A DNA stretch of 64,000 nt, from assembly GCF_900113115.1 (NCBI RefSeq), contig NZ_FOOF01000002.1, positions 361,901 through 425,900 on the forward strand. The letters run 5' to 3'. The first letter of the stretch is position 1. Each line of letters starts with the position of its first letter. The position numbers and the translations under genes were made by a program. Under the pieces are notes generated by a model, which did no database searches, had not been told where the DNA came from, and worked only from the letters and a program-made list of their open reading frames with translations. This DNA comes from Duganella sp. CF458. Lineage in GTDB: Bacteria; Pseudomonadota; Gammaproteobacteria; Burkholderiales; Burkholderiaceae_D. Below are positions 24,952-33,491 of the stretch, in pieces.

Positions 24952-26210
24952 AACGCCGCGACTTCCTGCAAGCCGCCGCCGTGTTGGCGGCAAGCACCGG
25001 CTGTGCCACCATCGGCCGCGCCCAGGCGCATGTGGTGGTGGTAGGTGGTGGCTACGGCGGCGCCACCGCCGCCAAATACGTGCGCATGTGGAGCCAAGGC
25101 AGCATCGACGTCACCCTGATCGAACCCAACGCCAACTTCGTCAGCTGCCCGCTCTCCAACCTGGTGCTGGGCGGCTCGCGCAAGCTGCAAGACCTGACCC
25201 GCAGCTATGACGACCTGCAACGCAAGCATGGCGTAAAGATCCTGCACGACAGCGTCTCCAGCATCGACGCCGAAAAGCGCACCATCAAGCTACTGAGTGG
25301 CGAAGTGCTCGCCTACGACCGCCTGATCCTCAGCCCCGGCATAGAGTTCCTGTGGAGCGAACTGCCCGGCATGAGCGTAGAAGGCGCACAAGACAAGATC
25401 CTGCACGCCTGGAAAGCCGGCCCGCAAACGACAGCCCTGCGCGCCCAGCTCGAAGCCATGCACGACGGCGGCGTGTTCGTCATGACCGTACCGCCCGCCC
25501 CCTACCGCTGCCCACCCGGCCCGTACGAACGCGTATGCCAGGTGGCCCGCTACATCAGCCAGCACAAGCCCAAATCCAAGATCCTCCTGCTCGACGCCAA
25601 CGAGGACGTGGTCAGCAAAGGGCCGCTATTCAAGAAGGTCTGGAAAGACCGTTACGCCGGCATCATCGAATACCGCCCCAGCTTCAAGACGGTGGACGTG
25701 GACGTAGCCGCACGCACAGCCATCTCCGAACTGGGCGACAAGGTCAAGGCCGACGTGCTGAACGTCGTGCCGCCCCACCGCGCCGGCGCAATTGCCGCGC
25801 AGACCGGGCTGGCCAACATGAACAAACGCTGGTGCGAAGTCGACTTCACCACCTTCGAATCCACGCAAGCGAAGAACATCCACGTGATCGGCGACGCGAT
25901 CCAGGTATCCCCCCTGATGCCAAAATCAGGCCACATGGCCAACCAGCACGCCAAGGTCTGCGCCGCCGCAGTCGTCGACCTGCTAAGCGGCCGCACGCCG
26001 GAACAGACGCCGATCCTCACCAACACCTGCTACAGCTATGTAAGCGACAAAGACGTGATCCACGTCGCCAGCGTGCACACCTACAACGCCGAAAAGAAAA
26101 CACTGCTGATTGTTCCCGGCAGCGGCGGCGTCAGCCCCGCCCCCAGCGAGGTGGAAGCCCACTACGCCAACAGCTGGGCCCAAAACATCTGGAGCGACAT
26201 GCTCGCCTGA
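24948..26210 (+). CDS. Flavocytochrome c sulfide dehydrogenase flavoprotein subunit (SoxF/FccB)
   Basis: 420 residues. A Tat-like signal (MKRRDFLQAAAVLAA) precedes the FAD motif VVVVGGGYGGATAAKYVR. The two redox cysteines are visible: CPLSNLVLGG (about residue 67) and NTCYSYV near the C-terminus. GDAIQVSPLMPKSGHMAN is the second FAD-binding region. It oxidises sulfide to sulfur in the periplasm and passes electrons to the cytochrome gene just upstream. It is the last gene of the operon; a hairpin with a T-run follows its stop. Confidence 0.94.
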   Translation: MKRRDFLQAAAVLAASTGCATIGRAQAHVVVVGGGYGGATAAKYVRMWSQGSIDVTLIEPNANFVSCPLSNLVLGGSRKLQDLTRSYDDLQRKHGVKILHDSVSSIDAEKRTIKLLSGEVLAYDRLILSPGIEFLWSELPGMSVEGAQDKILHAWKAGPQTTALRAQLEAMHDGGVFVMTVPPAPYRCPPGPYERVCQVARYISQHKPKSKILLLDANEDVVSKGPLFKKVWKDRYAGIIEYRPSFKTVDVDVAARTAISELGDKVKADVLNVVPPHRAGAIAAQTGLANMNKRWCEVDFTTFESTQAKNIHVIGDAIQVSPLMPKSGHMANQHAKVCAAAVVDLLSGRTPEQTPILTNTCYSYVSDKDVIHVASVHTYNAEKKTLLIVPGSGGVSPAPSEVEAHYANSWAQNIWSDMLA

Positions 26211-26258
26211 AAAATTTGTCCCCCCGGGGTCAGGAACGAAGTGGACATTTTTTTCTGG
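26208..26258 (+). terminator. Probable terminator after the molybdo-enzyme/sox operon
   Basis: Immediately after the stop codon, AAAATTTGTCC pairs imperfectly with GGACATTTTTTT about 20 bases later; the loop includes CCCCCGGGG. The T-run after the stem fits an intrinsic terminator for the operon. It is the only such structure seen after soxF. Confidence 0.55.
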
Positions 26259-26352
26259 AATGCAGATCGCTGCATCTTTGCTTCACCTCAAACGCTATCG
26301 AACTCTTGAGTGCCACCATTGGCAGGGCCTGCCCCTGACTAATGGTGACCTC

Positions 26353-27111
26353 ATGTCCAAACCACAATCCGCCGCGCAGCTCGGCCCGAATCTCTGGCAC
26401 TTCTCCGCCCTGGTCTGGGGCACTTCGCTCCTGTTGCTGTCGCTGTTTGCGATGCCCATCAGCGTCAACCCGCTGGGCATGCGCCTGCAACTCTGCCTGA
26501 CAGCCGCACACCTCGGGGGCGTGTTCTACATGTGGCGCCTTGGAAGGCGCGGCAATCCCGAGCGCCTGATCGACATCGCCATCGTCACGCTGGTCTTCAT
26601 CTACGTCGTCCCGCTCTGCATGCTCGCCGCCCCCGTGATCGTTCTGGCGGCATACGCGATGCATTCCGATGCGTGGCGGACGACCATTGCCATCATGATT
26701 GCATGCGGCGTTGCCCTGGCATTGCTGCGGCTCTGGAGCACCGCCACCGACAAGAACACCGGCCACTGCTTCGAAACCTGCCTGGCCGAACGCCTGAGAG
26801 GCGGAACCATCCACGCCAGTTCACTCACCGGATTGCTCAACCATGTCGGCCGCCAAGCTACGGAACCAAGCCGCATCGACGGATGGTCGATGATCGCCGC
26901 CGTCGCCGCGGGCGCGCCCATCCTCGCGGCCAACATCGACTACGATCGCGCCAGCGGCAGCCTCGCGCTCTGCGCTCTCGCCACCACGCCGATGGCGATG
27001 CACGCATTCTCCCGGATGGTGGTGCACGCGTACCTGTGGGTCTTCCGCCTGCACCGGTTCGAACGCGAAACAGGCGTGAAGATCGCCGTCCACCTGCACA
27101 GCGGGAGCTGA
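26353..27111 (+). CDS. Multi-pass membrane protein paired with an orphan tssF
   Basis: 252 residues with about four to six hydrophobic segments (near 15-38, 44-62, 75-100, 113-130, and two weaker ones after 180), and an Arg/Lys-bearing cytoplasmic part between. No family is recognised. The gene ends two bases before the TssF-like gene and its tail carries that gene's ribosome site (GGGAG), so the two belong to one transcript. A membrane anchor or partner for the TssF-like protein is an inference from this pairing only. Confidence 0.7.
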   Translation: MSKPQSAAQLGPNLWHFSALVWGTSLLLLSLFAMPISVNPLGMRLQLCLTAAHLGGVFYMWRLGRRGNPERLIDIAIVTLVFIYVVPLCMLAAPVIVLAAYAMHSDAWRTTIAIMIACGVALALLRLWSTATDKNTGHCFETCLAERLRGGTIHASSLTGLLNHVGRQATEPSRIDGWSMIAAVAAGAPILAANIDYDRASGSLALCALATTPMAMHAFSRMVVHAYLWVFRLHRFERETGVKIAVHLHSGS

Positions 27112-27113
27112 TC

Positions 27114-28790
27114 ATGGTCAACCTCCTGCACCACTACCAGCAAGAACTGGCTCGCCTGCGCCAAGCCACCCGCCGGTATGCGGAAGCCCATCCCGCTACC
27201 GCCGCCGCGCTTGAACTGGAGGCGGACGGCAGTACCGATCCCGAGGTGGAACGGCTGCTGCAATCGGTCGCACTGCTCAACGCCAGCATGCAGAAATCAA
27301 TCGAGGACGGCCGCAGCGACTTCCACAAAGCCCTCCTGCAAACGCTGCAGCCACATTACCTTCGCGCGGTCCCCGCATGCGGCATCATCCAGGTCGACAC
27401 CTCGGCATCCCGCCCCAATGAAATCAGTACGGTCAGCCGCCTGCCCAGCGGAACGATCCTGCGTTCCGGTTCCAGCAAGTTCGCCACTGCCTACGATGTT
27501 TGCATTGCGCCCATCGCTATCGCCAGCGCCATGTTCCAAGCCACAATCGACCTGCCCGCAACGCTGCGACTCCCAAGCGAAGCGACATCCGCCCTTTGCA
27601 TCAGCCTCGAAGCCACATCCAGCAGCGCAACATTCGACCGGCCACCCGTGGCCAAGCTCCGGCTGTGGGTAAGCGGCGAAGCAAGGCTGCGCGCCAGCCT
27701 GCTCGACGCCATCTTCTTGCACAGCCAATGCGTTTGCATCGAAGCCGAATCGACCTGGCGCTTATTGCCGGGATCACCATTCAAGTCGGTCGGCACCAGC
27801 CTCGAAGACTCCCTCCTGCCTCACAGACCCGGCCTGCAAAGCCCGCGGCTCCTGACGGAGTTCTTCCATATGCCGCAGAAGTTCGACTTCATCGACATCG
27901 ACCTGCAAGCCATCGCCGAAAGTTGCCCGCCCAAGTGCAAGAAGCTTACGCTGCACATTGTTCTCCCCGGCTGCGAACCCGAACTGCGCCAGGCCGGCGC
28001 AGCAAACTTCCACCTCTCATGCACACCGGTCATCAACCTCTTCCCGCAGGCTGCCGCCGCGATCCGCCTGGATGGTCGCAGCGAACCTTACCCCGTCACA
28101 CCGGCCCAGCCAGGATGCAAGATCTACAGCATAGACAAGGTCTCGCTCATGAGCCGCAACGGCGACCGCGTGCTGCCGCCTTTCCACGCCACCGCGCACA
28201 CGGCGAGCGGACCCTTTTGGAAACCGGACGAGCAGGAAGGCTTCGCCCTTGCTTTCGTAGACCGCGAGCAGCGCCCCGCCAAGCTCGAAACCGGAACGAT
28301 TTCAGTACAGCTCTCATGCACGAATGAGGAACCGTCGAAGCCAGGCAGCAGGTTGACCACGGAGGCGAGTGCCGGCGGCTTTCCAATACGTTTCATCCAA
28401 GGCCCGGCCAGCCCGCGCCACCCTTCCACCCCCCGCGATCTATGCGACAGCTTGTACGCGCAGGATGCGAATCTGGCAGACCTGCGCAAGCTGCTGCAGC
28501 TGCACGGCTGCCCTTACACCCAAAGCCTGAAAAGCCTTGCTGCGAAACCTTCTACTGCCTGGCTCGAGCACCGCATGGGGCGGCTCCACATGCACGGAAC
28601 AGAGTTCACCTTGCTGGTCGATGAAGACGCACTGCGCACCCACAGCATTTACATGCTCGGCGAGGTTCTTGCTGCAACGCTGGCCGGCAAGCTGCGCGTG
28701 AACCGCTTCGCCCGGCTACGCATCGCCAATGAGCAAGGCCGGATCCTATACTTCTCCGCACCTCGCGCCGGCTCTCGCCCGCTTGCATAA
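27114..28790 (+). CDS. TssF-like type VI secretion baseplate protein, orphan
   Basis: 558 residues, slightly shorter than usual TssF. The N-terminal YYQQEL-like start (HHYQQELARLRQATRRYAE), DPEVERLLQSVALLNASMQ, HKALLQTLQPHYLRAVPA, the core LLTEFFHMPQKFDFIDIDL and CTPVINLFPQAAAAIRLD with YSIDKVSL all follow the TssF pattern. TssF normally works with TssG, TssE and TssK in the T6SS baseplate. None is adjacent; the only partner gene is the membrane protein upstream. It may be a diverged paralogue from a lost or separate T6SS. A clear terminator follows. Confidence 0.85.
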   Translation: MVNLLHHYQQELARLRQATRRYAEAHPATAAALELEADGSTDPEVERLLQSVALLNASMQKSIEDGRSDFHKALLQTLQPHYLRAVPACGIIQVDTSASRPNEISTVSRLPSGTILRSGSSKFATAYDVCIAPIAIASAMFQATIDLPATLRLPSEATSALCISLEATSSSATFDRPPVAKLRLWVSGEARLRASLLDAIFLHSQCVCIEAESTWRLLPGSPFKSVGTSLEDSLLPHRPGLQSPRLLTEFFHMPQKFDFIDIDLQAIAESCPPKCKKLTLHIVLPGCEPELRQAGAANFHLSCTPVINLFPQAAAAIRLDGRSEPYPVTPAQPGCKIYSIDKVSLMSRNGDRVLPPFHATAHTASGPFWKPDEQEGFALAFVDREQRPAKLETGTISVQLSCTNEEPSKPGSRLTTEASAGGFPIRFIQGPASPRHPSTPRDLCDSLYAQDANLADLRKLLQLHGCPYTQSLKSLAAKPSTAWLEHRMGRLHMHGTEFTLLVDEDALRTHSIYMLGEVLAATLAGKLRVNRFARLRIANEQGRILYFSAPRAGSRPLA

Positions 28791-28796
28791 ATCAGC

Positions 28797-28839
28797 TGGT
28801 TTGCCGGATGCGCCGCGCATGATTGGCAAACCATTTTTT
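28797..28839 (+). terminator. Rho-independent terminator after the tssF-like gene
   Basis: TGGTTTGCC and GGCAAACCA form a perfect nine-base stem followed by six T. The 19-base loop contains its own palindrome (ATGCGC-C-GCGCAT). It begins seven bases after the stop codon. Confidence 0.88.
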
Positions 28840-28956
28840 CTCCCACCGTGTTAGCGTGTCCCTTCCGGAATCAGAACACCGGAAGGGCCCTCCATGCAAG
28901 TCGGGGCCGCGTAGCTATCGTTCTTTAACCGAAGTGAAAACTTTATGGAAAGCGAT

Positions 28957-30483
28957 ATGAGCACACGCAAAACACTGACGATTCTTCTCGCCGCACTGTC
29001 CTCCTCGCCCGCCATGGCGCAGGAAATCCAGCCGGCCAACAGTATCGACATCGGCACCGTAGAATCGGTGAAGAAAAGCTTCGCCGCCCAGCATGCCAAT
29101 GCGCGCTCGATGGTCGCGCATTCGATTGCAGGCAAGCTGGTAGCCACTAAGATCACCGACTATTTCGAGAAAGGCGACGCGCTCTCGATTTCCGGCACCG
29201 CGCTGGAGACGGAAAATTCGACCTTCGTCCTCAAGGGCAGCAAGAAGAAGCTGTACGGCTATGTGGTCAACTACGACACGATGCGGGCCTTCGAATTCAC
29301 AACCAACTCTTCCGGCAAGGTGATACTGACGGAAGTGCCGATCAAGAAGATCGTGCCCGACCTCGATCCCGAATTTCGCGACACCCGTTCAGAAGAAATG
29401 ATCGCCGCCGCAGCGGCCGTCCACCCAAAATACAGCCCGATGGCCAATCGCCAGGCCGTCCACATTGGGCCCTACAAGGGAGAAGACATCCGCACACTGC
29501 AAAGCAAGCCAGGCAGCCCGTGGGTGTTCTACCTGAATATCTCCCAAGTGACCAGCAACGGCGTGCCGCTAAACGGCGTCACCAAAGAGCAAATGTACCG
29601 TGCCTGGCAGTCGATCGCCGACCAGTACTCGATGCTGAACATGAATGTAACGACCAACGTGAGTGTCTACAACGCCGCCAAGGCCGCCAACATCCTGCGG
29701 ACCGGCGTAATCAACTTCGTCAATCGCGACGGCCGTTCGTATGCGCCGCTGCACTCGTTCGGCACCACCTCGGCCGGCACGCTGTTCCGCAACCCGGCAA
29801 GCGGCTTTGACTACGGCTACGGCATCGGCATGACCGGCGCCCACGAAGTCGGACACCAGATGGGCGCCAATCACGACCGCGGCACCCCGGGCGGGGAATA
29901 CTTCCAAGGTATTCCGGCTTACCAATGGTGCCCCATCATGGGCAATTACTGGTACGGCGCAAGCTGGGCGAACCAGCTCTTCACCTGGAGCAAAGGCGAA
30001 TACGCCAGCGCGACCAACTTCGAAGATGACCTGAAGATCATGACCGTGGAAGAATCGGTGCCTTACAGGGCCGATGACAACCCGACATCGAAGCCCATTG
30101 TCTTCGGCACCGGCGGCACCATCGACGCGCAGGCCAACTTCGGCCAGATCGAGCGCAATACGGACACGGATAGCTTCACCTTCACGCTCTCCTCGCTCGG
30201 CACGCTGAACTTGCGGATCGACCCGCTGGAGTACCTGCGCATGCTGGACGTTGACGCCACAGTCTACAACTCGTCCAACGCGGTAGTCGCTCACAGCAAC
30301 CTGGGCGTGCACCGCTCCGCGGAGTTTGTGAACCTGTCGCTGCCGGCCGGCTCCTACCGCCTGGTCATCCGCGGCGGCGCGGAAGGGACGCCGTCCAACG
30401 GCTTCTCCAACTATTCCTCGCTGGGCTACTACGGCATGAAGGGAAGCTTGAGCGGAAGCGTTGTGGCAGCGAACGCGCGCTGA
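28957..30483 (+). CDS. Secreted zinc metalloprotease with HExxHxxGxxHD motif
   Basis: 508 residues from the ATG at 28957, which has GGAAAG just upstream; ATG 28945 would add four residues. The signal peptide ends near AMAQ. The zinc site HEVGHQMGANHD starts at about residue 296, and a possible Met-turn follows (CPIMGNYW), so it is a metzincin related to reprolysin-like M12 enzymes. The C-terminal ~120 residues (DTDSFTFTLSSLGTLNLRIDP ... LPAGSYRLVIRGG) look like a bacterial pre-peptidase C-terminal beta domain. It should act outside the cytoplasm. A strong GC hairpin follows the gene. Confidence 0.88.
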   Translation: MSTRKTLTILLAALSSSPAMAQEIQPANSIDIGTVESVKKSFAAQHANARSMVAHSIAGKLVATKITDYFEKGDALSISGTALETENSTFVLKGSKKKLYGYVVNYDTMRAFEFTTNSSGKVILTEVPIKKIVPDLDPEFRDTRSEEMIAAAAAVHPKYSPMANRQAVHIGPYKGEDIRTLQSKPGSPWVFYLNISQVTSNGVPLNGVTKEQMYRAWQSIADQYSMLNMNVTTNVSVYNAAKAANILRTGVINFVNRDGRSYAPLHSFGTTSAGTLFRNPASGFDYGYGIGMTGAHEVGHQMGANHDRGTPGGEYFQGIPAYQWCPIMGNYWYGASWANQLFTWSKGEYASATNFEDDLKIMTVEESVPYRADDNPTSKPIVFGTGGTIDAQANFGQIERNTDTDSFTFTLSSLGTLNLRIDPLEYLRMLDVDATVYNSSNAVVAHSNLGVHRSAEFVNLSLPAGSYRLVIRGGAEGTPSNGFSNYSSLGYYGMKGSLSGSVVAANAR

Positions 30484-30499
30484 CCAACCCTAGGCGCAT

Positions 30500-30524
30500 C
30501 GCCGGCGCCTGAGCGGCGCCGGCG
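30500..30524 (+). terminator. GC-rich hairpin after the metalloprotease gene
   Basis: CGCCGGCGCC and GGCGCCGGCG form a perfect ten-base stem with a TGAGC loop, 17 bases after the stop. The T-run is weak (TTCAAA), so termination is likely but not certain. Confidence 0.65.
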
Positions 30525-30607
30525 TTCAAACGTGTGGACTGAATGCGCAAGCCCTGCTATTGTTTTCGCTTTGATAATTTTATCGAGGGCGCTTACGGCC
30601 CGTGCCC

Positions 30608-30922
30608 ATGGCCAACTTCACGTGGACTTATCTCCAAATCCTGGAACTTGGACGGGCTCCCCTGACGATCCTCGCAGCAGGCATCTTCGCCACCATGCTG
30701 CAGATCCAGGTGTTCCAGCATCGACAGCCCATGAAATGGCTGGTGGTGACGAACTACGCGATCCTCGCCCAGTTTGCGGTCTTGCTGTTGGCCTGGCTCG
30801 CAATCGCGGTCAGGTCCGATCGCCAGTACTACTACTTCATATTCAATTTCTTCCTGCTCACCTGGACGTCCCTCCCGTTCTTCGTACTCGCCTGCCTGGT
30901 ACCAATTAGCCGCCGTCGCTAA
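30608..30922 (+). CDS. Small multi-pass membrane protein, unknown
   Basis: 104 residues from ATG 30608 (GTG 30602 is possible). Three hydrophobic segments: about 14-35, 43-67 and 75-98, ending in a positively charged SRRR tail. No family recognised. It is a stand-alone gene between two hairpins; the second hairpin (30909-30930) overlaps its stop codon and also serves the convergent ceramidase gene. Confidence 0.6.
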   Translation: MANFTWTYLQILELGRAPLTILAAGIFATMLQIQVFQHRQPMKWLVVTNYAILAQFAVLLLAWLAIAVRSDRQYYYFIFNFFLLTWTSLPFFVLACLVPISRRR

Positions 30923-30930
30923 ACGGCGGC
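30909..30930. terminator. Bidirectional hairpin between convergent genes
   Basis: GCCGCCGT-CGCTAA-ACGGCGGC is a perfect eight-base stem that includes the stop codon of the small membrane protein and lies 16 bases from the stop of the ceramidase gene on the other strand. No strong T-run on either side. Confidence 0.6.
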
Positions 30931-30945
30931 CAGCCCAGCGGAATC

Positions 30946-32955
30946 TCAATTCACCACGAAGGTCCTGCTGGTTCCCGTCAGCCCGTAGATGGCGCCATTC
31001 CAGCCGTTCTTGTAGTCGCCATAATGGCGGATGCGGTACTGCCCGGTCGCCGCATCGGCAGGAATGGTCCATCCAATGACCGCCTGCGAAGTACCCCACA
31101 CCGGATCGATCCGCACCCAGCGATATGTCGTGTTCCAGTCGCCATCCACGGCCACGGTACGCCACGCCGCCCCATCCCAGCGCTGCACTTCCAGGAAGGT
31201 ACCGTTCAAGCGCAGGTTGTTCTTGGGATGCCCGGTCCAGAACGAAACATCAACACGCTGGCCCCGTGAATAGCTGGCATTCGCCTGCTGCACCACGTCG
31301 CCAAAGCTCTTGAATATCGGCGTGTTGTCCAGCACCACTCCGGTCTGGAACGACATCTGGTTGCCGCTCAAATCCCGCACCGAAGCGCTGCCGCCGGCCG
31401 CAGTCCCCTGCCGCATTGCCGTCGCCAGCTCATGGAAGCTTTGCTGGTAAGCCCCCAGCGTCCACTTGCCGAAGTGCGTGGAAGCGCCCTCGTAATGCTG
31501 CGCGTCGTACTCCTCCGGCGTGGTCACATAGCCGGAATAGGCATTCGCATACCCGGCAAAGACCACGTGCTTCACGCTATCCCCCAACGCCGCCTTGACC
31601 GTGTCGCGCACGCGCCGTCCCGACATGATGGTGAACTCCCCCGGCGCCGCAATGATCGCCAGCTGCCCGATCCGCACGATGGACACCGGCAGCACCTCCG
31701 GCGACCAGGGGAAGGGCGTTTGCGTACCGGTCGACAGCAACACCGGCTTCACGCCCTGGCAATCGCGCACCCACTGCGGTGCCGGAGCAATGATGCCGCC
31801 CAGCGCCTGGAAAAACGGATTACCCGTCATATCGCCTTCGTTGAAACCATCCAGCCCGCGCCCGTCCTCCGTGCCCGCCGCGAAAGCGCTGCCAATGGCT
31901 GCTGGACAGGTGCTGCGCGCCACGCCATCCGCAAAGCGCCCTTCGACCGTTACGCGGGAAAAGTCGATGTAGCGCTGCCGGTAGTCCACCGGCCCCGCCA
32001 GCGGCTCCAGCGCGCCGTTATAGATGGATAGCGCCTTCTGCAACTGCCGCTCGCCGATGATGCGCGTGTTATCCAGTTCATTGGCGGTTGGCCCGGTGCC
32101 ATCCAGGTTCAGGTTCGGCGTCATGTCGCCTGCATTCGACTGCGCAAACGCCGCCACAAAGTCGCCATCAGAGTTGTAGCGCACGCCCTTCAGGTCGTGC
32201 TCCCAGCGCCACTCCGCGTAGCCCTTGTTATCCGGCGTGATCAAGCGGTTCACAGGCGTCATCGACACGCCATGGGTGGAGAACCAACTGATCACGCCAA
32301 CGTCGTTGCTGCCCTGCTTGAATCGCAGCACCGTCATCTCCGGATCGATGTTGCGACCCCAGCGTTCACGCTCCGCCTGCGGATTACGTAGGTAGGCCGG
32401 CATCGAACGGTTATTGCTCGCATCCGTCAGCTCGCCCTTGCCGATCGCGATGCTGCCCGGCTTCAGGTCGCGATGCGCCTTCTCGATCGCCGCCACAATG
32501 CCGCTGACAATCGCATCGAAGGTACGCGGGTTGAAACCGTAGGTAGTGAAGTTGTACAGCGCGTAGTGAGAGAACCCGCCCGGCCCGCCGTGCGTGTGCG
32601 TGGCGGACAGGATCACATTCTCCGCCGAATACAGGCTGCCATACCGCGCCTGCAACTGCCGCAGCACCGCCTGCTGCACGCCCTGGAACACCATGCCCAA
32701 GTCGTTGTTGACGAAGACCGTGCGCTTGCCGCTGGCTTGGTCCACCACGATGAAAGCCCGTGCCCGCTGCCGCATGTGGATGCCCGCCGTGACCTGCGAG
32801 GTAGAGCCATACCCCATCATGCCGACTTCCGCCGCCTCGCCCGTGATGTCGGACATGCCGCGCCCGACCAGGAAAGGATCTGCAAATGCCGTGCTACAAA
32901 CCACGCTTGCGCCCAACAGAGAAACCAGGCGCACGAACCGAAAAGATTTCGTCAT
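30946..32955 (-). CDS. Neutral/alkaline ceramidase
   Basis: 669 residues, family length. It cleaves ceramide to sphingosine and fatty acid and is exported (signal MTKSFRFVRLVSLLGASVVCSTAFA). The N-terminal catalytic domain shows the zinc-binding THTHGGPGG (about residue 120), MMGYG and STHG. The C-terminal immunoglobulin-like domain is present (SFWTGHPKNNLRLNGTFLEVQ). In Pseudomonas ceramidase the nucleophile is Ser in NAGNLSPN; here the same site reads NAGDMTPN, so Thr279 takes its place. Either Thr works as nucleophile or activity is altered. It is a single gene convergent with the small membrane protein. Confidence 0.92.
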   Translation of the reverse strand: MTKSFRFVRLVSLLGASVVCSTAFADPFLVGRGMSDITGEAAEVGMMGYGSTSQVTAGIHMRQRARAFIVVDQASGKRTVFVNNDLGMVFQGVQQAVLRQLQARYGSLYSAENVILSATHTHGGPGGFSHYALYNFTTYGFNPRTFDAIVSGIVAAIEKAHRDLKPGSIAIGKGELTDASNNRSMPAYLRNPQAERERWGRNIDPEMTVLRFKQGSNDVGVISWFSTHGVSMTPVNRLITPDNKGYAEWRWEHDLKGVRYNSDGDFVAAFAQSNAGDMTPNLNLDGTGPTANELDNTRIIGERQLQKALSIYNGALEPLAGPVDYRQRYIDFSRVTVEGRFADGVARSTCPAAIGSAFAAGTEDGRGLDGFNEGDMTGNPFFQALGGIIAPAPQWVRDCQGVKPVLLSTGTQTPFPWSPEVLPVSIVRIGQLAIIAAPGEFTIMSGRRVRDTVKAALGDSVKHVVFAGYANAYSGYVTTPEEYDAQHYEGASTHFGKWTLGAYQQSFHELATAMRQGTAAGGSASVRDLSGNQMSFQTGVVLDNTPIFKSFGDVVQQANASYSRGQRVDVSFWTGHPKNNLRLNGTFLEVQRWDGAAWRTVAVDGDWNTTYRWVRIDPVWGTSQAVIGWTIPADAATGQYRIRHYGDYKNGWNGAIYGLTGTSRTFVVN

Positions 32956-33071
32956 GACCGTCCCCTTTGCCGCTGCTGTTTGAAAAACGACGAACTGGGA
33001 GAATAACAGTGTTTTCGAATTTACCGATGATCTTGGTCAAAACGCGACAGTAGCAAGCGAGAAGCTAGGAG

Positions 33072-33187
33072 TTTCGGAATATCAGAAATCATTGCCTCAG
33101 TCGCCGAAATCATGAAGAAATTTCGGTAAATCAGAAATATCTGGAATATACTAGTAGTCATCACCAATATTTTCTGAAATTCCGAAA
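33072..33187. promoter_or_regulatory. Three operator copies and promoter of the hipBA module
   Basis: Three 17-base sites: TTTCGGAATATCAGAAA (33072), TTTCGGTAAATCAGAAA (33121) and, inverted, TTTCTGAAATTCCGAAA (33171). They are 49 and 50 bases apart, near five helical turns. A -10-like TATACT lies at 33147-33152, placing site 2 over the -35 region and site 3 over the expected ribosome site directly before the hipB ATG. The pattern fits HipB autorepression with looping or cooperative binding. Confidence 0.75.
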
Positions 33188-33188
33188 T

Positions 33189-33491
33189 ATGAACCAGACT
33201 AACTCCCCGGCGCTCCCGTCCGTACAAGTTATTCGGGAGTTGGCCGATGTTGGCCGCCAAGTGCGAGCCCACCGCAAACAGCAAGGACTGCGCATTGACG
33301 ATGCCGCCGCGTTGAATGGCGTGTCTGTGGATCTGTTGTCGCGCCTCGAAAACGGCGCCGGCGGCATTCGCACCGACAAGCTCCTGGCAGTACTGGACGG
33401 GCTTGGTCTTGCTTTGGTCATTGCGCCGAAAGACCACGAGCTTCTGCAGCGATTGCCGCAGGACAGCCTCGCCGGCGACGATGCGACATGA
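33189..33491 (+). CDS. hipB: HipB-like antitoxin, XRE-family DNA-binding protein
   Basis: 100 residues. The helix-turn-helix is visible (DVGRQVRAHRKQQGLRIDDA then AALNGVSVDLLSRLENGAGG). It should bind the three operators upstream and neutralise the HipA kinase. The start ATG at 33189 lies directly after the third operator, with no Shine-Dalgarno, so translation may be weak or leaderless from a nearby start. Its TGA overlaps the hipA start (ATGA), the usual coupled arrangement. Confidence 0.9.
   Translation: MNQTNSPALPSVQVIRELADVGRQVRAHRKQQGLRIDDAAALNGVSVDLLSRLENGAGGIRTDKLLAVLDGLGLALVIAPKDHELLQRLPQDSLAGDDAT

Noticed and set aside
26221..26260. Insertion-sequence end after soxF
   Set aside because: No transposase or target duplication seen; the hairpin with T-run is better read as a terminator.
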